Source: Nocardioides ginsengisegetis
GTDB taxonomy: Bacteria; Actinomycetota; Actinomycetes; Propionibacteriales; Nocardioidaceae
Direction of reading: 5' to 3'
Assembly: GCF_014138045.1 (NCBI RefSeq)
Contig: NZ_JACGXA010000003.1
Location: forward strand, 248,001 to 312,000
DNA length: 64,000 bases
Shown: positions 55,222 through 64,000 of the stretch, piece after piece
How positions within the stretch are numbered: position 1 is the first letter of the stretch
Layout of the letters: every line of letters begins with the position of its first letter
Program-made: the position numbers and the translations under genes
The notes under the pieces: model-generated
What the model saw: the letters and a program-made list of their open reading frames with translations, nothing else
What the model was told of the DNA's origin: nothing
Databases searched by the model: none

Positions 55222-56150
55222 GGGTAGGCGATCCCCGTCGTCTGCTCGCTGATCTCCCACAGCCGCCGCTGCGCGGACTCGTCGTGCGACAGCTTGTTGC
55301 TGGTCACCACGATCGGCGCGCCGCGCTGCTCGGCGAGACCGCCCGGCCCGCAGTACGTCGATCCCGGCAGGTCGGCCGTGGCCGCCATCAGGGTCGGCCA
55401 GGCGCCCATGTGGGCGGGCTGCGCCACGGCCCGGACCGCGGCGTCGAGGATCGAGGCCAGACCGCCGGACGAGCGGCCGTACTGCCCGTTGGCCGCGAGG
55501 TGGGTCGCGGCGAAGCCCGGGTGCGCGGCCAGCGCCTTGACCGGCAGCCTGGCGTGGCGGGCCCGCCGGTCCAGCTCGTAGGTGAAGAGCAGGTTGGCCA
55601 GCTTGGACTGCCCGTAGACCGGCCACCGGGAGTAGCGCCGGTCCCGGTCGCGGGGATCGTGCAGGGGCGCGTGGCGGGCCACGCGGTGCATGAGCGAGGA
55701 GACCGTGACGACGGTGGCGGCCTCGCTGGCGACCAGCTGCGGCATGAGCAGCCCGGTCAGCAGGAACGGGCCGAAGTGGTTGGTCGCCATCTGGAGCTCG
55801 AGCCCGTCGGCGGTCCGCTGGTGGGAGGTGCCCATGACGCCGGCGTTGTTGACCAGGACGTCGATCGGGCCGAGCGCGGCCGCCTCGTCCGCGGCCCGGC
55901 GCACCGAGCCGAGGTCGGAGAGGTCGACGACCAGCGTCTCCGGCTCGGCCGTGCCGTCCTCCGCACGGATCGCCGCAGCGGTCTCGTCGAGCCGGGCCCG
56001 CGTGCGTCCGGCGAGCACGACCCGCGCCCCGCGCCGGGCCAGCTCCAGGGCCGTGACGTGGCCGAGCCCGCCGACGGTGGTCCCGGTGACGACGACGGTG
56101 CGGCCCGTCTGGTCGGGGATGTCGACGGGGTGCCAGGCAGTCGCGGTCAC
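55218..56150 (-). CDS. SDR-family oxidoreductase (retinol-dehydrogenase-like)
   Basis: A 310-aa SDR: cofactor motif TGTTVGGLG near residues 23-31, NNAGVMG near 105, and catalytic YGQSK. An Arg after strand 2 (LAGRTRARLD) suggests NADPH. The N-terminal extension WHPVDIPDQTG is typical of WWOX/RDH-like members. Substrate unknown. The GTG start overlaps the upstream gene stop by 4 nt, so it is translationally coupled with the mycothiol-dependent isomerase-family gene. Confidence 0.87.
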   Translation of the reverse strand: MTATAWHPVDIPDQTGRTVVVTGTTVGGLGHVTALELARRGARVVLAGRTRARLDETAAAIRAEDGTAEPETLVVDLSDLGSVRRAADEAAALGPIDVLVNNAGVMGTSHQRTADGLELQMATNHFGPFLLTGLLMPQLVASEAATVVTVSSLMHRVARHAPLHDPRDRDRRYSRWPVYGQSKLANLLFTYELDRRARHARLPVKALAAHPGFAATHLAANGQYGRSSGGLASILDAAVRAVAQPAHMGAWPTLMAATADLPGSTYCGPGGLAEQRGAPIVVTSNKLSHDESAQRRLWEISEQTTGIAYP

Positions 56151-56962
56151 GGGGTGATCGCCAGCTTCTCCAGGACGGCCTTGCCCAGGGCCGCGTCCCC
56201 CTCGACGGTGACCGCCCCCGCTTCCGGGGTACGTCGACCGCCGGCCAGCACGATCCACGCCTCGCGGTCCATCGCGAGCCGGACGGTCGGGTCGGCCGGG
56301 AGCTCGGCCATCTGCTGCCCGCGGCCGTTCTCGTCGACCACGACGGCGGCCGGGGCGCTGCCGGTGACCTCGAGCACCGCGGTCGTGCCGGCGGGGGCGC
56401 CGACGCGCTTGGCGAGCACGACGCCCAGGCTCTCCATCAGGTAGTCGGCCGTGTGCTGCGCCGCCGGCGTGTCCAGCCCGCCGGGCAGGCCGACCGCGCG
56501 GCGTACGTCCTGCTCGTGCATCCACACGTCGAGCGGGCGGTTGCGCAGGAGCCGGCTCCAGTCCCAGTCGATGCCGCCGAAGATCGTGGCCGGCTTCGCC
56601 GTGCCGTCGGTGGGCGGGTCGGCGAGCAGCGTCGTGTGCCGGGCGGTGGTGACCGAGCGGATCTCGTTGATCAGGTCGTCGGGGCTCCGGTCGCGTCGCG
56701 CGACCACGCCCTGCTCGGTGTAGAGCCCCATCAGGCTGGTGACATGGGCCGGCTCGCCGACCTCCACGGTCTCCTCGGGGGCGCCCGCGAGGATCGCCTC
56801 GAGGTGGGCGATGTGGGCCGCCACGGCCTGGACGTCCCAGCCCGCCAGGTCCGTCGGCGTCGACCACTGCTCGGCCGGCACCTGCTCCAGGACCGCCGTG
56901 AAGTCGTTGACCGCCTGCCACCAGACGTCGATGTAGCCGCTGAGCACCCGCTGATCCGTCAT
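56147..56962 (-). CDS. Maleylpyruvate isomerase-family mycothiol-dependent protein
   Basis: A 271-aa DinB-like four-helix protein of the TIGR03083 type. The metal-binding His of the N-terminal bundle is in AVAAHIAHLEAI, and the second in WMHEQDVRRAV. The C-terminal half (about 185-271) is the SCP2-like mycothiol-dependent domain ending GAVTVEGDAALGKAVLEKL. Actinobacterial members use mycothiol as cofactor. ATG 56962 is preferred over GTG 56971. Confidence 0.85.
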   Translation of the reverse strand: MTDQRVLSGYIDVWWQAVNDFTAVLEQVPAEQWSTPTDLAGWDVQAVAAHIAHLEAILAGAPEETVEVGEPAHVTSLMGLYTEQGVVARRDRSPDDLINEIRSVTTARHTTLLADPPTDGTAKPATIFGGIDWDWSRLLRNRPLDVWMHEQDVRRAVGLPGGLDTPAAQHTADYLMESLGVVLAKRVGAPAGTTAVLEVTGSAPAAVVVDENGRGQQMAELPADPTVRLAMDREAWIVLAGGRRTPEAGAVTVEGDAALGKAVLEKLAITP

Positions 56963-56993
56963 GCGCAGCACCCTAGGTGCACGCCGATCGGCG

Positions 56994-58769
56994 TCAGTCG
57001 GAGGTCTGCGTCTTGAACAGCACGGCCAGCACGGCCACGTCGTCGGTGGGCCTGGCCCCCACCAGCTCGCCCAGCAGCGCGTCGAGGAACTTGGACGGCG
57101 GCAGGCCGTGGTGCTGGCCCGCGACCCGGCGCAGGCGGTCGAGCCCGGCAGTGAGGTCCTCGCCCCGGCGCTCGACGAGACCGTCGGTGTAGAGCAGGAG
57201 CGTCGATCCCGCCTCGATGACCGTCCGGTGGTCGGTGCGGCGGATGTCGGGGGCGATGCCGATCATCAGGTCGGCCTCGAGGTCGGCGTCGAGGAGCTCG
57301 GTCGAACCGTCGGCGGTGATGAGCAGCGGCGGCGGGTGCCCGGCGTTGGTCCACGACAGCACCCAGAGGTCTGGTGCGGCGCCCGGCTGGATGCGCGCCT
57401 TGACCAGGCTCGCCATCCCGTCGACGTCGAGGTCGCGCATCGCCTGGTCGAGGCGCTCGACGTTGCGCGCAGGGGAGTTGTCGCCGGCCCAGGCGATGGT
57501 GCGCAGCATCGTCCGCAGCTGGCCCATCACGGCCGCGGCGTCCATGTCGTGCCCCACGACGTCGCCGATCATCAGGCTGGTGGCGCCGCCGTGCATGAGC
57601 ACGGCGTCGTACCAGTCGCCGCCCACCTGGTCCCGGGTCGCGGCCGGCCGGTAGCGCGCGGCCATGTCGAGGTCGTCCTGCTCGGGCAGCCGCGGCAGCA
57701 GCGAGCTCTGCAGGATGACCAGCGCGTCGAGCCGGTCCTGGTAGAGCAGCGCCCGCTCCACCGCCTGGGCGGTGTACGCCGTGAGGGCGGCGATCGTGAC
57801 GCGGTCCTCCTCCGACATCTCCCGCTCGTCGGGCCACACCAGCACCAGCACGCCGTAGACGTGACCGCGGACGCCGAGCGGCAGGAACGCCCGGGCTTCG
57901 CCGAGCTGACCGGGGTTGACCAGGTGGGGGTAGTCGGCGTTCTGGTCGGCCCGGGACCGGTAGAAGATCGGGGCGTCGTGGACGAGAGCGGCGCCGGCCG
58001 GGTTGCCGTCGTCGATGGCCAGGGCGCCGAAGGTCGCGGCGGCCGTCCATTCCGCGTCGGGGTTGGTGATGAAGGTCAGGCCGCCGGCGGACTCCTGCTC
58101 GGTCAGCGGCAGGTCCGCGGCGTGCCGCTGCTTCAGCGGGTCGTGGCGCAGCCAGATGCCGCCCTTGAGGCACCCGAGGATGTCCACCGCGATCTCCTCC
58201 ATCGCCGTGGCGACGTCCTCGAGGGTCGCGGTCGTGGAGAGCCCCTCGCTGAGCGCGAGCAGGACGCGGCTGCGGTCGGTGAGGCCGTGCGCGTGCCACG
58301 CCCGCTCGGCGGCGTCGAGGCGGAGCGCCCGCTCGGACAGCTCGGTCGAGCAGGCCGAGGCCATGTCCTCGAGCAGCTCGAGGTCCTGGTCGGTCCACTC
58401 GTGCGGACTCGTGTCGAGGGCGCACAGCGAGCCGATGACGGTGCCGTGCTGGTCCTTGATGGGGAAGCCGGCGTAGGCCACCACCCCGAAGTCGACGATC
58501 GCCGGGTTGTCCTTGAGCCGGTCGTCCTCGCGGAGGTCGCGCACGATCAGGGGCGACTCGTCGGAGACGACGTACTGGCAGAAGGAGTGCGACAGCGGCG
58601 TCTCCCGGGTCGACGCGACCGGCTCGTCGAGGCCGGCCGCGCCGACGAAGACCTGACGGCTCTCCTCGATCAGCGTCACCAGCGCGACGGGGGTGTCGAG
58701 GGCGTTGCGCACCATCCGGGCATAGCGGTCGAACGAGGTGTCCACCTCGGCCGTCTGCTGCCTTGCCAT
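56994..58769 (-). CDS. Dual-GAF SpoIIE-type PP2C phosphatase
   Basis: A 591-aa cytoplasmic protein: GAF 1 (about 15-150), GAF 2 (about 170-345) and a PPM/SpoIIE phosphatase domain (about 365-585). The phosphatase metal ligands are in QVGGDWYDAVLM, GDVVGHDMDAA, LYTDGLVE and PTDDVAVL. It likely dephosphorylates an anti-anti-sigma factor in a partner-switching pathway, although no such factor or HATPase anti-sigma gene is in the window. ATG 58769. The 124-nt divergent spacer separates it from the thioredoxin-NHL gene. Confidence 0.9.
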   Translation of the reverse strand: MARQQTAEVDTSFDRYARMVRNALDTPVALVTLIEESRQVFVGAAGLDEPVASTRETPLSHSFCQYVVSDESPLIVRDLREDDRLKDNPAIVDFGVVAYAGFPIKDQHGTVIGSLCALDTSPHEWTDQDLELLEDMASACSTELSERALRLDAAERAWHAHGLTDRSRVLLALSEGLSTTATLEDVATAMEEIAVDILGCLKGGIWLRHDPLKQRHAADLPLTEQESAGGLTFITNPDAEWTAAATFGALAIDDGNPAGAALVHDAPIFYRSRADQNADYPHLVNPGQLGEARAFLPLGVRGHVYGVLVLVWPDEREMSEEDRVTIAALTAYTAQAVERALLYQDRLDALVILQSSLLPRLPEQDDLDMAARYRPAATRDQVGGDWYDAVLMHGGATSLMIGDVVGHDMDAAAVMGQLRTMLRTIAWAGDNSPARNVERLDQAMRDLDVDGMASLVKARIQPGAAPDLWVLSWTNAGHPPPLLITADGSTELLDADLEADLMIGIAPDIRRTDHRTVIEAGSTLLLYTDGLVERRGEDLTAGLDRLRRVAGQHHGLPPSKFLDALLGELVGARPTDDVAVLAVLFKTQTSD

Positions 58770-58893
58770 CTGCGCCGCCCCTCCGGTTGCATGTCCCGTG
58801 TCTCGGGGCGCATTCCTTCCGTGAAATCTATCGCGGGTCCGCCCTGCGAGAGACGCTTACCCTCGATCGCGGCCGGTTCGCGACAATGACCCC

Positions 58894-60627
58894 ATGCGTG
58901 TACGTGCCCCCGAGCTCGTCGGCCGAGGCTGGCTCAACACCGACGGCCCGATCTCCCTCCGCGACCTGCGGGGGCGGTTCGTCCTTCTCGACTTCTGGAC
59001 GTTCTGCTGCATCAACTGCCTGCACGTCCTTGACGAGCTGCGCCCCGTCGAGGAGAAGTACGCCGACGAGCTCGTCGTGATCGGCGTGCACTCGCCGAAG
59101 TTCGTGCACGAGGCCGACCCGGACGCGCTCGCCGCGGCGGTCGAGCGCTACTCCGTGCACCACCCCGTCCTCGACGACCCGGAGCTGGTGACCTGGCAGG
59201 CCTACACCGCCCGCGCCTGGCCGACCCTCGTGCTGGTCGACCCGGAGGGCTACGTCGTGGGGCAGTACGCCGGGGAGGGGCACGCCCACGCCGTCGACGC
59301 CCTCCTGGCCGAGCTCGTCGAGGACCACCGAGCCCGCGGCACGCTCCAGCCGGGCGACTCGCCGTACGTCGCCCCGGTCGTGGAGCCGACCGACCTCCGC
59401 TTCCCTGCGAAGGCCGTGCCGCTGCCCGACGGTCGCGTGCTCGTCGCCGACGCCGGGCACGACGAGGTCGTCGAGCTGTCGGCCGCAGGGGACGTGGTGC
59501 GTCGCTTCGACGGGTTCCGCGAGCCCAACGGGCTGTGCCTGCTGCCCGACCACGTGGCCGGCGAGGTCGGCTACGACGTCGTGGTGGCCGACACCGTCCA
59601 CCACCAGCTCCGGGGGATCGCCCTGGGGTCGGGCGAGGTGCGGGTCCTCGCCGGCGACGGCGCCCAGTGGATGCAGGGCGACGGCACCGACCGGCTGTCC
59701 TCCCCGTGGGACGTGGCCTGGTGGGGCGACCGGGTCTGGGTCGCGATGGCCGGCATCCACCAGCTCTGGACGTTCGACCCGCTGACCGGCAGCACCGAGG
59801 TCGCCGCCGGGACCACCAACGAGGGGCTCCTCGACGGGCCGCCGGCCGAGGCGTGGTTCGCCCAGACCAGCGGCCTCGCCGCGGCCGGTGACCGGCTGTG
59901 GCTCGCCGACAGCGAGACGTCCAGCCTGCGCTGGGTCGACGTGGACGGCGTCCACTCGGCCGTCGGCTCCGGCCTCTTCGACTTCGGCTTCCGCGACGGC
60001 CCGGCCGACCAGGCGCTGCTCCAGCACCCGCTCGGCGTGACCGTCCTGCCCGACGGCAGCGTCGCCGTCTGCGACACCTACAACGGTGCGGTCCGCCGTT
60101 TCGACCCGGCGACCGGCGCGATGTCGACCCTGGCCACCGACCTCACCGAGCCCAGCGGGGCGTACGTCGCGGGCGAGCACCTCGTCGTCGTGGAGTCCGG
60201 CGCACACCGGCTCACCCGGATCGCGCTCGGCGCCGCCGCCACGACCACCGACGGCTTCGCCCACACCACGCAGCGCCCGGTCACCGCCGTGGCCGCCGGC
60301 CTCCAGCTCGTCGTGGCTTTCGAGCCGCCGCCCGGCCAGAAGGTCGACGACCGCTTCGGCCCGCCCTCGCAGCTGCTCGTCTCGGCCACCCCCGCGGCTC
60401 TCGTCCGCGAGGGCGAGGGCCGCGGCACCGACCTGTTCCGGACGCTCGTGCTCGACCCGGCCGTGGGGGAGGGGGTGCTCCACATCGCCGCCCGTGCGGC
60501 GTCCTGCGACATCGACGGCGGCGAGGGTGCCGCGTGCCGGATGCACCAGCAGGACTGGGGCGTGCCGGTCCGGATCGAGGCCGACGGCAGCACCGTCCTC
60601 GCCCTGCCGCTCGGCGGGGCGAGCTGA
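58894..60627 (+). CDS. Thioredoxin-NHL-repeat protein (NHLRC2-like)
   Basis: A 577-aa protein with an N-terminal thioredoxin-like domain (about 1-150; FWTFCCINC with Cys39 and Cys42) and an NHL beta-propeller (about 165-490) with repeats such as GRVLVADAGHDEVVEL and VAVCDTYNGAVRRFDP. A C-terminal domain (about 490-577) contains Cys pairs. The same order is found in human NHLRC2 and bacterial orthologues, of unknown redox role. Start ATG 58894 is a short way before the thioredoxin strand. Confidence 0.88.
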   Translation: MRVRAPELVGRGWLNTDGPISLRDLRGRFVLLDFWTFCCINCLHVLDELRPVEEKYADELVVIGVHSPKFVHEADPDALAAAVERYSVHHPVLDDPELVTWQAYTARAWPTLVLVDPEGYVVGQYAGEGHAHAVDALLAELVEDHRARGTLQPGDSPYVAPVVEPTDLRFPAKAVPLPDGRVLVADAGHDEVVELSAAGDVVRRFDGFREPNGLCLLPDHVAGEVGYDVVVADTVHHQLRGIALGSGEVRVLAGDGAQWMQGDGTDRLSSPWDVAWWGDRVWVAMAGIHQLWTFDPLTGSTEVAAGTTNEGLLDGPPAEAWFAQTSGLAAAGDRLWLADSETSSLRWVDVDGVHSAVGSGLFDFGFRDGPADQALLQHPLGVTVLPDGSVAVCDTYNGAVRRFDPATGAMSTLATDLTEPSGAYVAGEHLVVVESGAHRLTRIALGAAATTTDGFAHTTQRPVTAVAAGLQLVVAFEPPPGQKVDDRFGPPSQLLVSATPAALVREGEGRGTDLFRTLVLDPAVGEGVLHIAARAASCDIDGGEGAACRMHQQDWGVPVRIEADGSTVLALPLGGAS

Positions 60628-60865
60628 CCGGCACGATCGACAGGACACGATTAACGGATGGGGCCTCCGGTTCCCTAGACTGGGCGCAGCCAGTGGCCCG
60701 CTTCTCGACAGGGCCGCTCATCTCCAAGTAACCCGGTGTGGTGCGCGTTTCGAGTCGCGCAGAGACCAATGGATCGGGTGCCTTGAGACCGCGTCTCGCC
60801 AGGCTCACCGGATCCGCACCCGTGGTTCCGCGCAGTGACGCATCCTGCATCCGGAAAGTTCACGC
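60628..60865 (+). ncRNA. Long 5' leader of the DEAD-box helicase gene
   Basis: This 238-nt spacer has no credible gene. It contains a GATTAACGG...CCTAGACT stretch (60648-60681) that could serve as a promoter and a small GAGAC-CGC-GTCTC hairpin at 60785-60797. DEAD-box helicase mRNAs often have long regulatory leaders, so a regulatory untranslated region is a reasonable inference. No known riboswitch pattern was recognised. Confidence 0.35.
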
Positions 60866-62257
60866 ATGTCCGCGCCTGCCCTCGAGCAGACCCCCGTCGC
60901 CCCCGCCCCCAGCACCGCCCCCACCAGCACCGTCTTCAGCAACCTCCCCGAGGAAGTCGTCGTCGCGCTGGCCAAGCAGGGCATCACCACCCCCACCCCC
61001 GTCCAGGCCGCCGTCCTCCCCGACGCGATGGCCGGCCACGACGTGCTCGGCCGCGCCCAGACCGGCTCGGGCAAGACGCTGGCCTTCGGCCTGCCGATCC
61101 TGGCCCGCCTCGCCGGCGAGCGCAGCCGCCCGAACCACCCCCGCGCCGTCGTCATCGTGCCGACCCGCGAGCTCGCCCAGCAGGTGGCCCGCTCCCTGCA
61201 GCCGCTGGCCGACGCGCTCAAGCTGCGGATGACCAACGTCTACGGCGGGACGCCGTACGACCGCCAGGTCCGCGCCCTGCGCAACCGCGCCGACCTCGTC
61301 GTCGCCACCCCGGGCCGCCTCGCCGACCTGATCGAGCAGGGCCACTGCCAGCTCGCCGACATCCAGGTCACCGTCCTCGACGAGGCCGACCACCTCTGCG
61401 ACCTCGGCTTCTTCCCGGCCGTCGACGCCCTGCTCGGCCAGACCCCCGCGGGCAGCCAGCGGATGCTCCTCAGCGCCACGCTCGACGGTGACGTCGACCG
61501 CCTGGTCCGCAAGCACCTGCGCAACCCCCGCACCCACCAGCTCGACCCCAACGCCGGTGCGGTCACCACCATGACCCACCACACGCTGGTCGTCGGCGGC
61601 TTCCGCGAGAAGGTCGACGCCGTCCAGCGCCTGATCACCGCCAACGGCCGCACGATCATCTTCACGCGCACCCGCGACGGTGCCGTCGAGCTCGCCGAGG
61701 CGCTCGGCCAGACCGGCGTCGACGCCGTCGACCTGCACGGCAACCTGAGCCAGCGGGTCCGCGAGCGCAACCTCGCCCGCTTCTCCAAGGGCCAGGCCCA
61801 GGCTGTCGTCGCCACCGACGTCGCCGCCCGCGGCATCCACGTCGACAACGTCGACCTCGTCGTGCACTTCGACTCCGCGAGCGACCCCAAGGCCTACCTG
61901 CACCGCTCGGGCCGTACGGCGCGCGCGGGCAACGACGGCTGCGTCGTCACGATCACCACCCCGAAGTTCGTCAACGAGGTCGTGCGCCTGCAGCACAACG
62001 CCGGCGTCGAGGTGCTGCACCACGACATCCGCACCGCCCCGCGCGTGCTGACCGCCGAGGCCCTCGCCGAGAGCGGCGGCCCGGCCCCGGCCCGCTCCTC
62101 CGCGCCGTCCGGCGGGGCCCGCAAGCCCTACCGCGGCCAGGGTGGCGGCCCGTCCCGCGGCGGCCAGTCCCAGGGCGGCCCGCGCCGTGGCGGTCAGGGC
62201 GGCGGCGACCGTCGTCAGGGCGGCCGCCCCGACGGCAACGCCCGCTGGGGTCGCTGA
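60866..62257 (+). CDS. DEAD-box ATP-dependent RNA helicase
   Basis: A 463-aa helicase. Motifs in order: Q motif GITTPTPVQ, I AQTGSGKT, Ia PTRELAQQ, Ib TPGR, II DEAD (VLDEADHLCDLGF), III SAT, IV IIFTRT, V ATDVAARGIH and VI HRSGRTARAG. The C-terminal tail (about 415-463) is rich in Gly, Arg and Gln, an RNA-binding RGG-like extension. It should unwind structured RNA during cold adaptation, ribosome assembly or decay. ATG 60866 begins the Pro-rich N-tail. It converges with the LysE gene with a 12-nt gap. Confidence 0.93.
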   Translation: MSAPALEQTPVAPAPSTAPTSTVFSNLPEEVVVALAKQGITTPTPVQAAVLPDAMAGHDVLGRAQTGSGKTLAFGLPILARLAGERSRPNHPRAVVIVPTRELAQQVARSLQPLADALKLRMTNVYGGTPYDRQVRALRNRADLVVATPGRLADLIEQGHCQLADIQVTVLDEADHLCDLGFFPAVDALLGQTPAGSQRMLLSATLDGDVDRLVRKHLRNPRTHQLDPNAGAVTTMTHHTLVVGGFREKVDAVQRLITANGRTIIFTRTRDGAVELAEALGQTGVDAVDLHGNLSQRVRERNLARFSKGQAQAVVATDVAARGIHVDNVDLVVHFDSASDPKAYLHRSGRTARAGNDGCVVTITTPKFVNEVVRLQHNAGVEVLHHDIRTAPRVLTAEALAESGGPAPARSSAPSGGARKPYRGQGGGPSRGGQSQGGPRRGGQGGGDRRQGGRPDGNARWGR

Positions 62258-62269
62258 CCCGAGCAGCAC

Positions 62270-62872
62270 TCAGCCGAGCGCGAGCCCGGCCGCGATGGCG
62301 AGCATGGTGAGTCCGATCAGGACGTCGAGCACCTGCCACGCCCGCGGCCGGGCCAGCACCCGGCTCGCGAGCCGGGCCCCGTGGCCCAGGCCCGCGAACC
62401 ACGCCGTGCTGGCCACGCACGCGCCGACCGCGAACCACCACCTGCCGGAGTGGCCGTGCTGGTTCGCGATCGACCCGAGCAGCAGCACGGTGTCGAGGTA
62501 GACGTGCGGGTTCAGCCAGGTGAGCGCCACCGCGCGCCCGAGCGCACCCCGGCGGGTCAGGCCGTTGCCGCCCGCCGCTGCCAGCGCCCCGGGCCGTAGT
62601 GCCCGGCGCAGCGACGAGACGCCGTACCACCCGAGGAACGCGACGCCCAGCCAGCGCACGACCTCCAGCGCCCAGGGCGCGGCCTCCACGACCGTCCCGA
62701 TCCCGGCGACGCCGGCGACGATCAGGACGACGTCGGAGAGCGTGCACACGAGCACGACGATCCCGACGTGCGAGCGCGCCAGGCCCTGCCGCAGCACGAA
62801 CGCGTTCTGCGCGCCGATCGCAACGATCAGGGAGAGGCCGGTGGCCAGGCCGGCCGCGGCGGAGTCGAGCAC
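62270..62872 (-). CDS. LysE/ArgO-family amino-acid exporter
   Basis: A 200-aa membrane protein with six spans. The N-terminal GAQNAFVLRQGLARSHVG and central ALTWLNPHVYLDTVLLLG are characteristic of LysE/ArgO exporters of basic amino acids. No LysG-type regulator is adjacent. ATG 62872 begins the first span. Confidence 0.9.
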   Translation of the reverse strand: MLDSAAAGLATGLSLIVAIGAQNAFVLRQGLARSHVGIVVLVCTLSDVVLIVAGVAGIGTVVEAAPWALEVVRWLGVAFLGWYGVSSLRRALRPGALAAAGGNGLTRRGALGRAVALTWLNPHVYLDTVLLLGSIANQHGHSGRWWFAVGACVASTAWFAGLGHGARLASRVLARPRAWQVLDVLIGLTMLAIAAGLALG

Positions 62873-62905
62873 GGGAGCACGCTAGTCCCGCGTCGAAATG
62901 CGGAA

Positions 62906-62934
62906 CGCCCCGCCCGCAGCATGCGGACGGGGCG
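62906..62934 (-). terminator. Hairpin after the DUF6458 gene
   Basis: CGCCCCGCCCGCA (62906-62918) pairs with TGCGGACGGGGCG (62922-62934) at 12 of 13 positions around a 3-nt loop. It lies 14 nt downstream of the DUF6458 stop on the minus strand, followed by TTCCGCATTT. Confidence 0.65.
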
Positions 62935-62947
62935 GTTCGGGGATCGC

Positions 62948-63163
62948 TCACACCTCGGTGCGGCGCTCCTCCACGTGGGTGGTGCGCGAGCGCTGCTGGT
63001 TGATCACGAGCGTCAGCACGAGGGCCAGGACGCCGCAGACGACGCAGATCCAGCCGACCGTGTCCGTGGCGACGTTGGCGTCGACCGCGTCCGGGAGGTC
63101 GACCGAGCCGGTGACCAGGATGAGTCCGAGGACGAGGAGGACGATGCCTGCTCCGATACCCAT
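62948..63163 (-). CDS. DUF6458 small membrane protein
   Basis: A 71-aa protein with two hydrophobic helices (about 3-20 and 35-54), a connecting acidic VDLPDAVDANVATDTVGW and a basic tail QQRSRTTHVEERR. This is the DUF6458 layout seen across actinobacteria; the function is unknown. ATG 63163 is preceded by GGAG. Flanking hairpins on both sides suggest an independent transcript. Confidence 0.82.
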   Translation of the reverse strand: MGIGAGIVLLVLGLILVTGSVDLPDAVDANVATDTVGWICVVCGVLALVLTLVINQQRSRTTHVEERRTEV

Positions 63164-63265
63164 GGGTGCTCCTTCGGTTGCGAATAGGGGGCGGTACGGC
63201 GACGGGGGAGGCGCCGCACCGCCTGTCGAAGGGATACCCGGTGGGGACCCGGGGAAAACGTGACA

Positions 63266-63296
63266 GGAGCCACCCCGGTCGGACCGGCGTGGCTCC
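63266..63296 (-). terminator. Hairpin terminator of the acyl-CoA dehydrogenase gene
   Basis: GGAGCCACCCCGGTC (63266-63280) pairs with GACCGGCGTGGCTCC (63282-63296) at 14 of 15 positions. It begins 28 nt after the acyl-CoA dehydrogenase stop on the minus strand and is followed by a short TTTT run (63254-63257 complement). Confidence 0.75.
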
Positions 63297-63323
63297 CGTC
63301 GTCGTGGGATCAGCGAGCAGACG

Positions 63324-64000
63324 TCAGAACGCGTCCTCGTCGAGGTCCATCAGCGAGAGGTCGGTCGCCTCGGCGATGGCCAGCTCGGCGGTGATCTTCG
63401 GCAGGTTGTGCGCGGCGAAGAACTGCGCGGCCGCGACCTTGCCCTCGTAGAAGGCCTTGTCCTTGCCCGGCTCCCCGCCCAGCTTCTCGAGCGCGACCTC
63501 GGCCTGGCGCAGCAGCAGCCAGCCGCAGACGACGTCGCCGAGCACCATCAGCAGGCGGCTGGTGTTCAGGCCCACCTTGTAGATGTTGCGCAGGTCGCCG
63601 CCCTCGGCCGACGCGTCGGCCGACATCAGGTCGTTGATCATGTGGCCGACCAGCGCGTTGGCGTCCTCGAGCGCCTTGGCGAGCAGACCGCGCTCGACCT
63701 TGAGGCGACCGTTGCCGGCCTCGCTGGCGATGAAGGACTCGATCTCCTTCGCGATGTGGCCCAGCGCCTTGCCCTGGTCCTTGACGATCTTGCGGAAGAA
63801 GAAGTCCTGGCCCTGGATCGCGGTCGTGCCCTCGTAGAGGGTGTCGATCTTGGCGTCGCGGACGTACTGCTCGAGGGGGTACTCCTGCAGGAAGCCGGAG
63901 CCGCCGAAGGTCTGCAGCGACTCGGTGCCGAGCAGCACCCACGACCGCTCCGAGCCGTAGCCCTTGACGATCGGGAGCAGCAGGTCGTTGACCGCGTTGG
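63324..64000 (-). CDS. Acyl-CoA dehydrogenase, C-terminal part (FadE-like; 5' end beyond window)
   Basis: The last 225 codons of an FAD-dependent acyl-CoA dehydrogenase. The visible part holds the C-terminal helical domain with [38 protein letters not shown] (across residues, shown in pieces elsewhere), of which YEGTTAIQ provides the FAD contact, and an extended C-terminal region of about 150 residues ending LMDLDEDAF, as in long FadE5/FadE-type enzymes. It catalyses the first step of beta-oxidation of an unassigned acyl-CoA. The start lies upstream of the window. Confidence 0.9.
   Translation of the reverse strand, partial: NAVNDLLLPIVKGYGSERSWVLLGTESLQTFGGSGFLQEYPLEQYVRDAKIDTLYEGTTAIQGQDFFFRKIVKDQGKALGHIAKEIESFIASEAGNGRLKVERGLLAKALEDANALVGHMINDLMSADASAEGGDLRNIYKVGLNTSRLLMVLGDVVCGWLLLRQAEVALEKLGGEPGKDKAFYEGKVAAAQFFAAHNLPKITAELAIAEATDLSLMDLDEDAF

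Noticed and set aside
60785..60797. GAGAC-CGC-GTCTC as a terminator or riboswitch stem
   Set aside because: A 5-bp stem is short for this GC content and has no U-tract or recognisable aptamer; it is only mentioned as part of the leader.

Overview
The window is a chromosomal stretch of a very GC-rich actinobacterium. GTG starts are frequent, 4-nt start/stop overlaps are common, and the gene set (13E12-type HNH protein, DUF6458, PucR regulator, mycothiol-dependent isomerase family, Rv3230c/DesA3-type desaturation pair) fits the Nocardioidaceae, most likely a Nocardioides relative. That assignment is inferred from gene families. I found no rRNA, tRNA, CRISPR array, integrase or transposase; this is mostly ordinary core and metabolic DNA with 56 protein genes, two of them cut by the window edges.

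Layout: (1) 1-7133: an ArsR-type regulator faces a three-gene operon of two transglutaminase-fold proteins and a fused circularly permuted ATP-grasp/alpha-E protein, a widespread but biochemically uncharacterised peptide-ligation type system. A 26/30 palindrome lies in the shared promoter region. (2) 7135-9086: an H-NOX haem sensor translationally coupled to a soluble GAF histidine kinase, with no response regulator. (3) 9230-14565: a zinc metallopeptidase, a GH43-like secreted beta-propeller, a CDF transporter, two small proteins, a repeat-rich non-coding stretch and a 13E12/HNH protein. (4) 14569-20259: a quinate/shikimate to protocatechuate cassette (two-domain dehydroshikimate dehydratase, shikimate dehydrogenase, type II dehydroquinase, MHS transporter) with a divergent LacI regulator and a clear operator. 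(5) 20228-25930: SRPBCC protein, PQQ-like lipoprotein, and a three-gene 2-oxoacid dehydrogenase operon (E1a, E1b, E2). (6) 26025-36776: two Ser/Thr kinases, an SDR, an AccDA-type carboxyltransferase, an epimerase-like protein, an ECF sigma factor coupled to an M1 lipoprotein peptidase, and an ABC exporter pair. (7) 36846-42735: PaaN, a DHA2 exporter, an amidohydrolase, a 32-bp tandem/inverted repeat array and an SGNH lipase. (8) 42826-47699: CDF transporter, PucR regulator, and a reductase-desaturase pair followed by a 24-residue membrane peptide. (9) 47773-64000: phosphoglucomutase, FetB-like permease, glycerophosphodiesterase, crotonase, SDR, GAF-PP2C phosphatase, thioredoxin-NHL protein, DEAD-box helicase, LysE exporter, DUF6458 protein and the end of an acyl-CoA dehydrogenase.

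Two genome-scale patterns stand out. Tail-to-tail gene pairs are packed extremely tightly: nine of eleven either overlap or lie within 12 nt of each other. The two loosely spaced pairs, and two codirectional junctions, carry long near-perfect inverted repeats of unrelated but similarly built sequence, some of which contain the stop codons of the flanking genes.
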